Shown in pieces: positions 37,715-46,254 of a DNA stretch of 64,000 nt. The position numbers and the translations under genes are program-made. The DNA comes from Anaerococcus vaginalis. GTDB lineage: Bacteria > Bacillota > Clostridia > Tissierellales > Peptoniphilaceae. The stretch is from positions 540,606 through 604,605 of the forward strand of contig NZ_HE978616.1 of the NCBI RefSeq assembly GCF_000307225.1. Reading direction: 5' to 3'. Under the pieces are notes generated by a model that was given only the letters and a program-made list of their open reading frames with translations, had not been told where the DNA came from and did no database searches. Numbering within the stretch: position 1 is the stretch's first letter; every line of letters begins with the position of its first letter.

Positions 37715-38218
37715 TCAATTTTCTTTTATTTTTTCAATATATTTTTCCATATAATCCCAATCGGGATTACCATGAACATCTACTGGTAGTTTTATCTTTT
37801 CTTTCTTTAACAAATCGGGAAATAGTACATAACTATAAGAATATTTATCAGTCAATGTGTCTAAACACGATACTAAAAATAGACATGCTTTCTCACTCAA
37901 ATGTCTTGTATCAATATAATAAATATCTCTTCCAGATACAAAGTTTTCTTTTTGATAAAAGAATGATGCATTCTCTGCACCAAATGATATAACTCCCTTA
38001 GGACTAGGAGTCATTTTTTTAGTTTCAGTAACTCTATATTTTATACCATTATTAAATTTTGTTCTTACTACATAAGGAATACCGTTCTCATCTTCAACGA
38101 CTTCTCTTGCATGAATCACATCAGGCTTTTTAATATTTTCAAATAAATCACCAACTATAAACTCTTTCCATTTTGAAGTATCAACCTTATTTAATTTTGC
38201 ATTTTTAAAGTATCTGAG
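37715..38218 (-). pseudogene. fragment of restriction-modification specificity (S) protein
   Basis: An open stretch with no proper start reads WKEFIVGDLFENIKKPDVIHAR near its beginning, then NGIPYVV...NNGIKYRV, and ends LKLPVD-like (KIKLPVDVHGNPDWDYMEKYI). This is the style of target-recognition domains of type I/IIB S proteins, and the end matches the C-terminal edge of such proteins. It is cut off upstream by a stop at 38219-38221. With 39221-39613 it appears to be the tail of a broken system. Confidence 0.7.
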
Positions 38219-38328
38219 TTAAAAAATTTCAAGAAATTTTTAGTCAATTTTTTGTGCTTGTAAAAATTGTACAAAAAAGCTATAATCAATAGAAAGAATT
38301 TAAAATTATTATAATAGGAGATAATAAA

Positions 38329-38844
38329 ATGGGCTTGTTTAATTTATTTGGTGGCAAAAAAACAGTTGACTTAGATAAAGTAAAAAGCGATGAAAATAAA
38401 AATCGCATGAGAGAAATCTTTGATAAGCAAGCAGATAATGGTTCGGAATATAAAATAGTTTATGGTTATTCAGAAGATATTGGTGGTGCGAATTTCGCAT
38501 TGCTTCGCACGGTTTCCTATAAATACAGAAGTTTTATACTTGGATATAAGGAAGATGATCTAAGTTTAGTTTTTCTTGAAGTAAGCCCCGATTTAAATCA
38601 GGTTGGAGAAGCACTTTTGTATAAACCGCAAGATGTAAAGAAAACCAATTTTACAAAGATGGTAGGTGCATATTATCTACAGTATGGAAGTTCATTTAAG
38701 AAAGAATTTTTCAACTTTTTTGTTCCTGAGACTATTGATGATATAGTTAATCATGATTGGTATGATGAAAATACTTTTACTTACATTGACCAAAGAGAAG
38801 TACATGGCAGCTGGGTGGCTTTTTGGAATAAATTTTGTAAATAA
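38329..38844 (+). CDS. hypothetical cytoplasmic protein
   Basis: 171 residues starting MGLFNLFGGKK, preceded by AGGAG. No signal or membrane helix. The fold looks mixed alpha/beta, with a tryptophan-rich end (REVHGSWVAFWNKFCK). I do not recognise a family. It lies on the opposite strand inside the broken restriction-modification locus, followed 13 bases later by a small membrane protein gene, and may be a later insertion. Confidence 0.65.
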   Translation: MGLFNLFGGKKTVDLDKVKSDENKNRMREIFDKQADNGSEYKIVYGYSEDIGGANFALLRTVSYKYRSFILGYKEDDLSLVFLEVSPDLNQVGEALLYKPQDVKKTNFTKMVGAYYLQYGSSFKKEFFNFFVPETIDDIVNHDWYDENTFTYIDQREVHGSWVAFWNKFCK

Positions 38845-38857
38845 AAGGTAATTTATT

Positions 38858-39082
38858 GTGAATATGTTACCAAATTATATTTTGGCCTTTATATTTACAG
38901 TATTCCTAATATATAGTTTTATAAATATTAAAGTTAAAAAAGCTAAGGTTAGCAACGGCTGCCTTTATGAAATTGGAGTTCTTATTGCAATATTATTACT
39001 TGGAATGTCTATTTATGGAATAATATTTAATATTCCATTAGGACAAGTGCAACTAATGATAGAAAATAGCTTCAATAATTAA
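38858..39082 (+). CDS. small membrane protein, hypothetical
   Basis: 74 residues with two membrane helices (about 5-23 and 38-60). GTG start with AAAAGG seven bases upstream. An ATG two codons later is possible. Followed by a terminator at 39104. Probably co-transcribed with the 38329 gene. Function unknown. Confidence 0.55.
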   Translation: MNMLPNYILAFIFTVFLIYSFINIKVKKAKVSNGCLYEIGVLIAILLLGMSIYGIIFNIPLGQVQLMIENSFNN

Positions 39083-39103
39083 ATTAGAAACTATAATTAA
39101 ATT

Positions 39104-39136
39104 AAAGCAGTAAATAAATAATTTGCTGCTTTTTCT
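39104..39136 (+). terminator. terminator of the 38329-39082 pair
   Basis: AAAGCAG (39104-39110) pairs with CTGCTTT (39126-39132), followed by T-rich sequence on the plus strand. Confidence 0.65.
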
Positions 39137-39220
39137 TTATGTATGTAGGAGCTGTTGTTTTAGTTGGTGTATTTTCCAAGAGATTTCTAATATTCAAGCC
39201 CCTGATTATTGCTACATCAT

Positions 39221-39391
39221 TCATATTTTTAGGTAAACACAACCATCTGGCTTATCTGAATATCCCTTGAAGCTTAATTGATTAAAAGTTGTTATTTGAC
39301 CAGTCCCTTGATCAATATTTTCTTCAGCTTCATCAAAGCCTAATACTAATTTCGCATACTCCCTGACTTTATCTCCTGTCCTTAAACTCAT
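39221..39391 (-). pseudogene. N-terminal fragment of a restriction/methylation enzyme
   Basis: 56 codons, beginning four bases after the HTH gene stop: MSLRTGDKVREYAKLVLG, then TGQITTFNQLSFKGYSDKPDG. The SDKPDG end recalls the opening of type IIG or type I methylase/nuclease polypeptides. The reading frame stops abruptly at 39221, so most of the enzyme is missing. Assignment rests on remembered family style and on the neighbouring HTH and S fragments. Confidence 0.45.
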
Positions 39392-39394
39392 TTT

Positions 39395-39613
39395 CTATTC
39401 CTCTTCACTAAAATTATCTTCAAAACTAATAATATCATTAGGAGTGCAATATAGAGCCTTACATATTCTTTCTAAATTCTTAAATGTGATTGGTTTATCT
39501 TTGCCCATTTGTGCCATAACATTTGTTGTCAGTCCTGCCATAGCTATTACATCTGTTTTTTTTAGTCCTTTTTTTGCTAACTGTATCCATAATGGTTTAT
39601 AGTTAAGTGCCAT
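39395..39613 (-). CDS. XRE/Cro-type HTH regulator
   Basis: 72 residues. The helix-turn-helix (KKGLKKTDVIAMAGLTTNVMAQMGK ... ITFKNLERICKALYCTPNDII) covers nearly the whole protein, the YozG-like small Cro/CI type. Such proteins often control restriction-modification genes. The one it precedes here is truncated, so it may be an orphan. Confidence 0.85.
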   Translation of the reverse strand: MALNYKPLWIQLAKKGLKKTDVIAMAGLTTNVMAQMGKDKPITFKNLERICKALYCTPNDIISFEDNFSEEE

Positions 39614-39730
39614 AATATCCCTCTTTTTCTGTTCATTAGATTTATTTAATTATAGCATAAATATTGATTTTATTCAATTTTACATTGATTTAGTGTTTTG
39701 TTTTAGAGAATTTGTTGTGTTATTCCGTCC

Positions 39731-39893
39731 TTATTTTGCCATAAATTGCTTAATACCTTGAGATTTAGCACCAGGGTTATCATTACCATAACCTTCCATC
39801 AAGTTAATAACTCCCCAAGCTCCTAAACCTGCACCAATTGCAGTTACAAGTGTCTTTAAAACTCCAACTCCAGCTTTTTTTCGACAATAATTA
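39731..39893 (-). pseudogene. Maff2-family mobile-element protein fragment
   Basis: A C-terminal stretch of about 53 codons reads KTLVTAIGAGLGAWGVINLM and GYGNDNPGAKSQGIKQFMAK, the typical end of Maff2 proteins, small membrane proteins of conjugative elements. The start is missing. This marks the site as the relic of an integrated conjugative element. The surrounding 39614-40085 otherwise holds only a TATAGCCC/GGGCTATA hairpin (39933-39961). Confidence 0.75.
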
Positions 39894-40084
39894 TTACACA
39901 CCTTGCCCACTAATCTTAATCTCTTTTGTTTGTATAGCCCTATATAAGCATATGGGCTATAATCTCTGTCTGCATCTTAGCAATAAATATTGTTCTCTTT
40001 ATTAAAATCAAAAGCTGTACTTACAAGTTGCATTTTCAAATAATTTTAAGAATTTAATGTACAAGAAAGGTCATCTTAATAACA

Positions 40085-40124
40085 AATAAATACCAGAGCA
40101 AGCTTTAATGCTAACTCTGGTATT
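40085..40124 (-). terminator. terminator of the metal-uptake operon
   Basis: AATACCAGAG (40089-40098) pairs with CTCTGGTATT (40115-40124), followed by T-rich sequence on the minus strand. It lies 53 bases after the cupin stop. Confidence 0.75.
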
Positions 40125-40177
40125 AGTTCCAATTTTTAGTGTTCAGATTTATGATTGAAAAATCATTCAATCTTTTT

Positions 40178-40834
40178 TTATTTATCTACAGATAATATTA
40201 ATAACATTTTAAATCTTGTAATTGCAGTTACATTATGGATTACATTTTCCGGAAATACTATTTGTTCTCCGGATTCAATCTCCACTTCCTTATCTCCAAC
40301 AAGAAGCTTTGCCTTGCCCTCAAGTGCTAGGACAAGAGCGTCTCCAGGAGCCTTGTGTGGTTTTAGCCCCTCTCCTGCATCAAAGGCCATCAAAACAAGC
40401 ATAAACCCTTCTTTTGATACAAGGTCAATGTTTGTGATTCCTCCATCTACATAATCTAAATAGTCAACTAGTTTAATTTTCTTTCCTTTGTCAATGTTTT
40501 TCATTTCTTCCTCCTCTAAGTTAATTGCGATTTCTAAAAATATACTTTTTTCCATTGCCTCTATGTCAAAAAGTTTATTTTTTTCAAAAAGTATTAGTTC
40601 GTTATTTATAAGTCTTTCATTATTAAATTTAAGCTCACCTTTTAAAGCAAAATATATTCTTTCTTCAGCATAAAATTCAGGGGAAATGCTGGTGTTTTGA
40701 TCAAGACTCATAAGTAAGATGTGAAGATCATATAAATCTACAAGTTTCTTGCTTATAGTTTGATTGTCTTTTATAGGTATGACCTCTTCTGGTATCAATA
40801 TTTTTCCCTTACTAATATTTTTCATTTTAATCAC
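40178..40834 (-). CDS. bicupin protein
   Basis: 218 residues with two cupin folds. The second (about 125-215) shows GLKPHKAPGDALVLALEGKA and GEQIVFPENVIHNVTA, with His and Glu/Gln positions for a metal. It is the last gene of the Fur-boxed operon, overlapping the ATPase gene by 8 bases. It may bind or modify the imported metal chelate or sense a metal. The precise role is unknown. Confidence 0.75.
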   Translation of the reverse strand: MIKMKNISKGKILIPEEVIPIKDNQTISKKLVDLYDLHILLMSLDQNTSISPEFYAEERIYFALKGELKFNNERLINNELILFEKNKLFDIEAMEKSIFLEIAINLEEEEMKNIDKGKKIKLVDYLDYVDGGITNIDLVSKEGFMLVLMAFDAGEGLKPHKAPGDALVLALEGKAKLLVGDKEVEIESGEQIVFPENVIHNVTAITRFKMLLILSVDK

Positions 40835-41630
40835 CTACTATGCTAATGGGTATTATAGTATTATATTCTCTCTTATCGTTTTTTATTTTTTCAAGTATAA
40901 CCTCTACCCCAAAGGCGTCTTTCATATTTTCCTTGCAGATAATATCAGATGTTTTGCCTATTTTATGTCTAGCATTTTCCATTAATATCAAGCATTTATC
41001 CGCTATTTCAAGAGCGTGGGCTGGGTAATGAGTATTTATAATAACACTAATATTGTCTGCCTTGGATAGTTTTTTGATTAATGAAATTATTTTAAGTTGA
41101 TTTTTAAAATCAAGACCACTTTCTGGCTCGTCTAATATGATTAAGCTTGGATCTGATATTAAGGCTCTGGCTATTAGAACCATCTGAAGTTCTCCTCCAC
41201 TCATCACAGAACATGACTTGTCTTTAAGCTTTTCTATAGCTAAGCTTTTCATAATATTATTTGCCTTCATATATTCTCTTGCACCTGGTTTTGCAAATGA
41301 TCCAAGTTTACTAGAAAGTCCTAACACTACCATATCAATTCCAGAATATTCAAAAGAAAATGACCTTTTTTGAGGAACATATGATATGTTAGACCATAAG
41401 TCTCTTCTACTAATACTTGAAATATCTTTTCCATCAATAAAACTATTTCCTAGTTTCCATTTTTCAAAATCACATATACATCTTATAAGGCTGGTCTTAC
41501 CAACACCATTGGGCCCTAAGATAGATAAAACCTGACCTTGAGCCAGACTAAAAGATAAATTCTTAAATAATACATGATTTTTATCATAATAAAATCCTGC
41601 ATTTTTTACTTCTAATTTAATTGAACCCAC
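40827..41630 (-). CDS. ABC transporter ATPase, FecE/FepC type
   Basis: 267 residues. Walker A LGPNGVGKTSLI (about 38-49), Q-loop YVPQKR, signature MSGGELQMVLIARAL and Walker B LIILDEPESGLD are all intact. It belongs to the iron-chelate/B12 importer class that pairs with FecCD permeases. The gene overlaps the permease gene by 14 bases. Confidence 0.92.
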   Translation of the reverse strand: MGSIKLEVKNAGFYYDKNHVLFKNLSFSLAQGQVLSILGPNGVGKTSLIRCICDFEKWKLGNSFIDGKDISSISRRDLWSNISYVPQKRSFSFEYSGIDMVVLGLSSKLGSFAKPGAREYMKANNIMKSLAIEKLKDKSCSVMSGGELQMVLIARALISDPSLIILDEPESGLDFKNQLKIISLIKKLSKADNISVIINTHYPAHALEIADKCLILMENARHKIGKTSDIICKENMKDAFGVEVILEKIKNDKREYNTIIPISIVGD

Positions 41631-42645
41631 CCCCAGTTTTTCTAATTAGGCTTATAAAAATTGGAGCTCCAATTATTGCCGTAAGAACTGATATAGGTAG
41701 TTCTATTACAGAAACTGTCCTTGATAAAGCTTCTATTAGTACCATAAGACTTGCTCCTAAAGATATGCTAAAAGGTAGAGTATGAGTATTATTAGCTCCC
41801 ACCATCATCCTTGCCATGTGAGGAATTATCAAACCAATCCATCCGACTTGACCACACATTGATATAGATGAAGCTGTAATAAGTGTTGATGCAAATATGA
41901 AAATAAGTCTGGTTTTTTTTACATTTACTCCAAGACTTTTTGCTTCATCTTCTGATAAGCTCATAATATTTAGCCTAAATATCAAGAGTCTTATTATGAC
42001 TACTCCCATAATTATTAGGGGTGCTGAAAGCATCAAGTTTTTATAAGATGATCTTGCAAAAGAACCCATAAGCCAATAACTGATAGCTGGTAACTTATCT
42101 GTCGGATCTGCTGTATATTTTAAAAGAGACGCTAGAGCATTTGATAATGACGAAACTACAAGACCTGCTAGTATAAGCATTATCGTTGATGACCTAGTTC
42201 TACTCTTGCCAATATAAAGGGTTAAGACTACTCCAATTAAGCCAAAAGCTAAAGCGAAGACTTGAATAGATAGGGTTGAAAGTGATAAAAGTATACCAAT
42301 TACAGCCCCAAGACTTGCTGCCGAGCTTACACCTAGTATATCAGGAGTTGCCAAGGGGTTTGAAAAAACCCCTTGGAAGGCTAGACCTGCTGCGGAAAGA
42401 CCAGCTCCCACTATTAAACCAGTAATAATCCTTGGCAATCTTACATTTATTATTACTGATTCAAGCATAGGATCAAAGTCCCCTTCTCCTAGATAAGCAT
42501 TGAAAAAATCGATAATCTGTCCTATACTAAGAGGCATCCTACCTATGACAAGTGCCAAAATACTTGTTAATATGGGTAGACTTATGAGGATTAGATATGA
42601 GCTTAATTTTATTTTTTTATCTTTGATAAAGATTCCTTTAATCAT
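41617..42645 (-). CDS. FecCD-family ABC permease
   Basis: 342 residues with about ten membrane helices. PLATPDILGVSSAASLGAVIG and GQVGWIGLIIPHMARMMVGANN are the hallmark loops of the FecCD/BtuC family. It forms the homodimeric channel for iron-siderophore, heme or cobalamin import with the adjacent ATPase and lipoprotein. Confidence 0.93.
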   Translation of the reverse strand: MIKGIFIKDKKIKLSSYLILISLPILTSILALVIGRMPLSIGQIIDFFNAYLGEGDFDPMLESVIINVRLPRIITGLIVGAGLSAAGLAFQGVFSNPLATPDILGVSSAASLGAVIGILLSLSTLSIQVFALAFGLIGVVLTLYIGKSRTRSSTIMLILAGLVVSSLSNALASLLKYTADPTDKLPAISYWLMGSFARSSYKNLMLSAPLIIMGVVIIRLLIFRLNIMSLSEDEAKSLGVNVKKTRLIFIFASTLITASSISMCGQVGWIGLIIPHMARMMVGANNTHTLPFSISLGASLMVLIEALSRTVSVIELPISVLTAIIGAPIFISLIRKTGGGFN

Positions 42646-43844
42646 ATATCAAACATATCCTCAATTTGTTCATCATTTAATTCGTATCCATACCATGTTT
42701 TATAGTAATCTTTAATCATTGCTTTTAGATCATAGTCTTTAAATTCTTCTGGGTAGGTCGATTTTGCAAGCCAAGCTAGCACAAGTGGTCCGTCTGGATT
42801 TGGTGTAAACCAATTCCACATACCAAGCTTAGTGTTATAAACTTTTTTATCCTTAACTGCTTTCATATTTGAAAAATTGATACCTTCTACTGAATTTTCA
42901 AATACATCTTTTGTTGTAATATCAAGAAGACCAGGTCCATCAAGATAAAGTATATCTGGATCCCATTGATAAAATTGTTCAATAGAAACTTTGGCGAAAC
43001 CTTTTGTTTCATCAGCTAAATTTTTAACACCAATTCTCTTTAGCCAGAAATCCCCAAAAACTCCTTTACCAGCAACCATTGGCACACCTTGAACATACTT
43101 CCATAAAATCACACCAGTTGGTTTTTTACTATCATCTATTTTTGAAATTCTTTCTTCAACATCTTTTACAATATCTTGACCTGCTTTTATGAAATCATCT
43201 GTCTTTCCGCTTTCGCCAAATACATCTTCTAAGAGCTTTAACCATTGTGTGCACCTATCTATTGGGTCAGCTGGTCCATTTGTACCAACCGTAGCAAATC
43301 CTACACAAGGAATCCCTGTCTTTTTAAGAGTTTCATAGTGTTCTTTATTCGAAGCATTGTAAAAAATAACATCTGGTTTAAGCTTCATTATTTCCTCAAT
43401 ATTAATGTCAGATTGAGCTTGAACTGTATTTTGGCTATCTAGAAGCTCTGGAGCAATGTCCTTTAAAACTGTATTTGAAATTACTTGCTTAAGTGATCCA
43501 GCATATCCTACGATATACGGAGCCTTTCCATGATGGTAAGCCATATAGGTAGATAAAATTGGAATCTGGTCTATTACTATTCTTTCAACTTTCTCTGGAA
43601 CTTCAACTTTATTGCCTGCATGGTCTGTTATTGTCCTTGTTTTTTTACTTTCATCCTTGCTTTCCTCAGGCTTTTCTTCTTTCTTATCTGCCTTTGTATC
43701 TTCTTTTTCTTCGTTATTCTCGTTTTGAACTACTTCCTTGCTTTCTGACTTATCTTCAGTTTTTGTGTTGCCACAAGCTGTCATGCTTGTTAAAGCAAAG
43801 ACTTGCAAACATAAAATTAATAGTATTTTTTTAATAGTTTTCAT
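42642..43844 (-). CDS. substrate-binding lipoprotein of metal-chelate importer
   Basis: 400 residues. The signal peptide ends in the lipobox LTSMTAC (Cys about 24), then a charged linker, then a class III binding fold (VERIVIDQIPILSTYMAYHHGK ... MKLKPDVIFYN). The C-terminal part KLGMWNWFTPNPDGPLVLAWLAK is typical of the larger iron/cobalt-type binding proteins. The ligand is unknown. The Fur-like site upstream of the operon favours an iron or other metal chelate. Confidence 0.88.
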   Translation of the reverse strand: MKTIKKILLILCLQVFALTSMTACGNTKTEDKSESKEVVQNENNEEKEDTKADKKEEKPEESKDESKKTRTITDHAGNKVEVPEKVERIVIDQIPILSTYMAYHHGKAPYIVGYAGSLKQVISNTVLKDIAPELLDSQNTVQAQSDINIEEIMKLKPDVIFYNASNKEHYETLKKTGIPCVGFATVGTNGPADPIDRCTQWLKLLEDVFGESGKTDDFIKAGQDIVKDVEERISKIDDSKKPTGVILWKYVQGVPMVAGKGVFGDFWLKRIGVKNLADETKGFAKVSIEQFYQWDPDILYLDGPGLLDITTKDVFENSVEGINFSNMKAVKDKKVYNTKLGMWNWFTPNPDGPLVLAWLAKSTYPEEFKDYDLKAMIKDYYKTWYGYELNDEQIEDMFDI

Positions 43845-44603
43845 CTAATACTCCTTTTTACTCGATAAAACTATATATGAAATGCTTGAATTTTTAGACC
43901 TTTCTAGCATTTTCACAAATCTATCCTTATTTTCTTGTGCATAAGCATTTTTATAAAAATTTGCAGCTCCAACTGGCCCCTCATCTTTTATAATTGTATC
44001 CCTGTCTAAGAGAATCATCCTGCCAGTTCTTTGTGAAAAAGGTCTAAAGGAATTATCTATAAACAGTTTGTTCCAATTTTCTACGGTTAGAGGATATACG
44101 TCCATGTTTGTAAATCTTGAAAGTTGCCTTCTTATATCTTCACTTTCATTTTCCACTGCCACATCATGAGTTAATAAATAGCCGCCCTTTTTTAAAACCC
44201 TGTGATAATTTTTAAGAGCCTTTGCTTTTTCTTCATTTGGAAGCATGGTAAGCATTGCTTCATTAATTATTAAATCAAATGTTTCATCCTCAAAATCTAA
44301 CTTTAAGGCATCCATATTTATAACTTCAATTTCTTTGTCTAAGCCTAAAAGCTTTATATTCTCTAAGGCTTGGTCTATGACAACTTGGTCATTATCTATT
44401 CCTATTATCTTGCATTTATATTTAGTATAAAGTCTTATTAGGTTATCTCCTCTATTGCAAGCAACTTCCAAAACTTGCATATCTTTATCAATCTGTACCT
44501 GATCAAGTAACCAATCGGTCATAAGACCGCCGCCTGGTCTGAGTCTTGTTCTTCCAAGCATCTTTAAAAAATCATGTCCAAATATAATTTTGTCTTTTTT
44601 CAT
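43845..44603 (-). CDS. class I SAM-dependent methyltransferase
   Basis: 252 residues. Motif I is VLEVACNRGDNLIRLY (about 44-59), motif II GIDNDQVVIDQA and motif IV DLIINEAMLTMLP. It is the first gene of the operon, abutting the lipoprotein gene (1 base apart). A methyltransferase inside an iron-type uptake operon could modify a chelator or the imported compound. The substrate cannot be inferred. Confidence 0.85.
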   Translation of the reverse strand: MKKDKIIFGHDFLKMLGRTRLRPGGGLMTDWLLDQVQIDKDMQVLEVACNRGDNLIRLYTKYKCKIIGIDNDQVVIDQALENIKLLGLDKEIEVINMDALKLDFEDETFDLIINEAMLTMLPNEEKAKALKNYHRVLKKGGYLLTHDVAVENESEDIRRQLSRFTNMDVYPLTVENWNKLFIDNSFRPFSQRTGRMILLDRDTIIKDEGPVGAANFYKNAYAQENKDRFVKMLERSKNSSISYIVLSSKKEY

Positions 44604-44616
44604 TTGTTCTTTCCTC

Positions 44617-44650
44617 CTTGATAATGATAATCGTTACATATATAATTATA
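44617..44650. promoter_or_regulatory. divergent promoters with embedded Fur-box-like site
   Basis: Rightward: TTGATA (44618-44623) and TATAAT (44641-44646), 17 bases apart. Leftward -10: TATAAT on the minus strand (44650-44645). A Fur-like 19-mer at 44620-44638 (GATAATGATAATCGTTACA) fills the spacer and lies next to the ribosome site of the methyltransferase gene. One bound repressor could shut off both directions. Confidence 0.7.
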
Positions 44651-44698
44651 ACATAGGTGATTTTTATTGCAGTTGCTAAAGCAACAAGAAAGGATTTT

Positions 44699-45292
44699 AT
44701 GGAAAAAATTATTGTGAAAAGTAAATTATTTTATGGTTTAGACGAAAGTACTATCCACCACATACTTTCTTGTATTGATCATAAAACCTTAATTTTTAAT
44801 AAAGGCCAATATCTATATGCTTTTTCTAAGGGCTTTAAGGCAGGTATAGTTTTGAACGGAAGAATTGATCTATCTACAATAGATGATGATAAGGAAATTA
44901 TAGATAGGATTTATGAGACTTCAGATTCTTTTTCTTTAAATTTTTCTTCCCTATCTGATAGATTCATGGTTGCAAAAAAAGATTCTAAAGTTTTGGCACT
45001 TGATGTTAGCAAAATCTTTGAGGAAAATAAAAGGTCTTGTTCAAGCAGACCGATTTTTATGGAAAATATTATAAAATTGTATGATGAGCAAATTTCATAC
45101 TTAACTTACAAATTAGATATATATTCTAAGCCTAAAATTAGGGAAAAAATTAATATGTATATAGATAGGTATGGAAAAGATTACCTTTTTTCAAATAAAT
45201 TATCCAGAGAGGACTTAGCTAAATTTTTAGCTTGTAATAGGCCGGCCCTTTCAAGAGAGTTATCTCTTATGATAAAAGAGGGATTAATATAA
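44699..45292 (+). CDS. Crp/Fnr-family regulator
   Basis: 197 residues from the ATG at 44699 (AGAAAGGA just upstream). A longer start at 44657 has no ribosome site. It has a cyclic-nucleotide-binding-like domain (about 15-110) and a C-terminal HTH (SREDLAKFLACNRPALSRELSLMIKEG), truncated by a residue or ten versus family norm. Its divergent position suggests it activates the uptake operon. A GTTGCT/AGCAAC palindrome at 44672-44685 in its leader may be its own operator. Confidence 0.85.
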   Translation: MEKIIVKSKLFYGLDESTIHHILSCIDHKTLIFNKGQYLYAFSKGFKAGIVLNGRIDLSTIDDDKEIIDRIYETSDSFSLNFSSLSDRFMVAKKDSKVLALDVSKIFEENKRSCSSRPIFMENIIKLYDEQISYLTYKLDIYSKPKIREKINMYIDRYGKDYLFSNKLSREDLAKFLACNRPALSRELSLMIKEGLI

Positions 45293-45448
45293 AAGCATTA
45301 ATCTTAGGGCTGACTAAATATAAACAAAATTTACAAAAAATTAGTCCTAAGAGAATACGGATCTCATTTTAAACTCAAATGATATTTTTAGCTGTATAAC
45401 AAACAAATCTCCATATTGAATTAGGTTCTTTTTCCTAGACTTTTACCC

Positions 45449-45625
45449 TTAAAAATTCCTATCTTTTGGTATCTTATCTACTTCAAATGATAAACCTATT
45501 CTATATAAATAAACGGGAAGTCCTACTAAGGTTTCAGCTAAAACTCTCACACATGAATAAGCTGCTATTATCTGCATGGCAGTAAATTCATTGACATTTC
45601 TACCATTTGTTGTTCTTCCAAATAA
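45449..45625 (-). pseudogene. phage portal protein fragment
   Basis: An in-frame stretch of about 58 codons reads NVNEFTAMQIIAAYSCVRVL and AETLVGLPVYLYR, the hallmark N-terminal part of HK97-type portal proteins (AVYACVRVLSE-like). It stops at 45449 and has no start, so it is a prophage scar. The remainder of 45293-45783 shows no other gene. Confidence 0.75.
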
Positions 45626-45737
45626 AAAGACGATAGAGTTTTTAATTTCTATCGCCAGTGATTATCTAATATTTATTTTTCTTTAAATTGATTTTATTAT
45701 ATAGCTTAATAATTCTATTAATCCAATTATAAAAATT

Positions 45738-45766
45738 AAACTGGGATTCATTACAAACCCCAGTTT
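45738..45766 (-). terminator. terminator after metG fragment
   Basis: AAACTGGG (45738-45745) pairs with CCCAGTTT (45759-45766), followed by T-rich sequence on the minus strand, 18 bases after the stop. Confidence 0.7.
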
Positions 45767-45783
45767 TCTAATTATCTTGTTCT

Positions 45784-46254
45784 TTAATATAATTTTGATC
45801 CTGCTGGAATATTATCATCCAACATTATTAAGTTAAGTTTTTCTTCTCCGTCGTACTCACAAATTGCAGATATAATCATACCTTCTGAGTCGATTCCCAT
45901 CATCTTACGTGGAGGAAGATTACAAATTGCAAGTAGTGTCTTTCCAATTAAGCTCTCTGCGCTGTAATATTCCTTTATACCAGATAAAATAACTCTTTCT
46001 TTTTCAGAACCATCATCTAATGTAAATTTCAAAAGTTTTTTTGATTTTGGAACTTCTTCGCAGTTTTTAACTTTTACAACTCTAAAATCAGATTTTGAGA
46101 AAGTTTCAAAATCTACAAAATCTTCAAATAGTGGTTCAACTTTTATTTTTGAAAGGTCGATTTTTTCTGTCGTAATTTTGTCGTAAACTTCCTTATTTTC
46201 TTTTTCCAAATCCGCATTTTCTGCCTTTTCTAAGCCTATTGGCTTCATTGTTGG
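45784..46254 (-). pseudogene. C-terminal tRNA-binding part of methionyl-tRNA synthetase
   Basis: About 155 residues. The OB-fold end is clear: FSKSDFRVVKVKNCEEVPKS, LLKFTLDDG, VILSGIKEYY, LPPRKMMGIDSEGMIISA and PAGSKLY, matching the dimerisation/tRNA-binding tail of MetRS. There is no ribosome site before the first ATG (46248), and sequence upstream changes abruptly to a GH32 gene on the other strand. I read it as a severed 3' end, not a stand-alone protein. A complete metG must exist elsewhere if this is real. Confidence 0.78.

Noticed and set aside
45293..45370. CTTAGG...GACTAA / TTAGTC...CTAAG inverted repeat after the Crp-like gene considered as a terminator
   Set aside because: Arms pair only imperfectly over a long loop and no T run follows; too weak to list as a feature.
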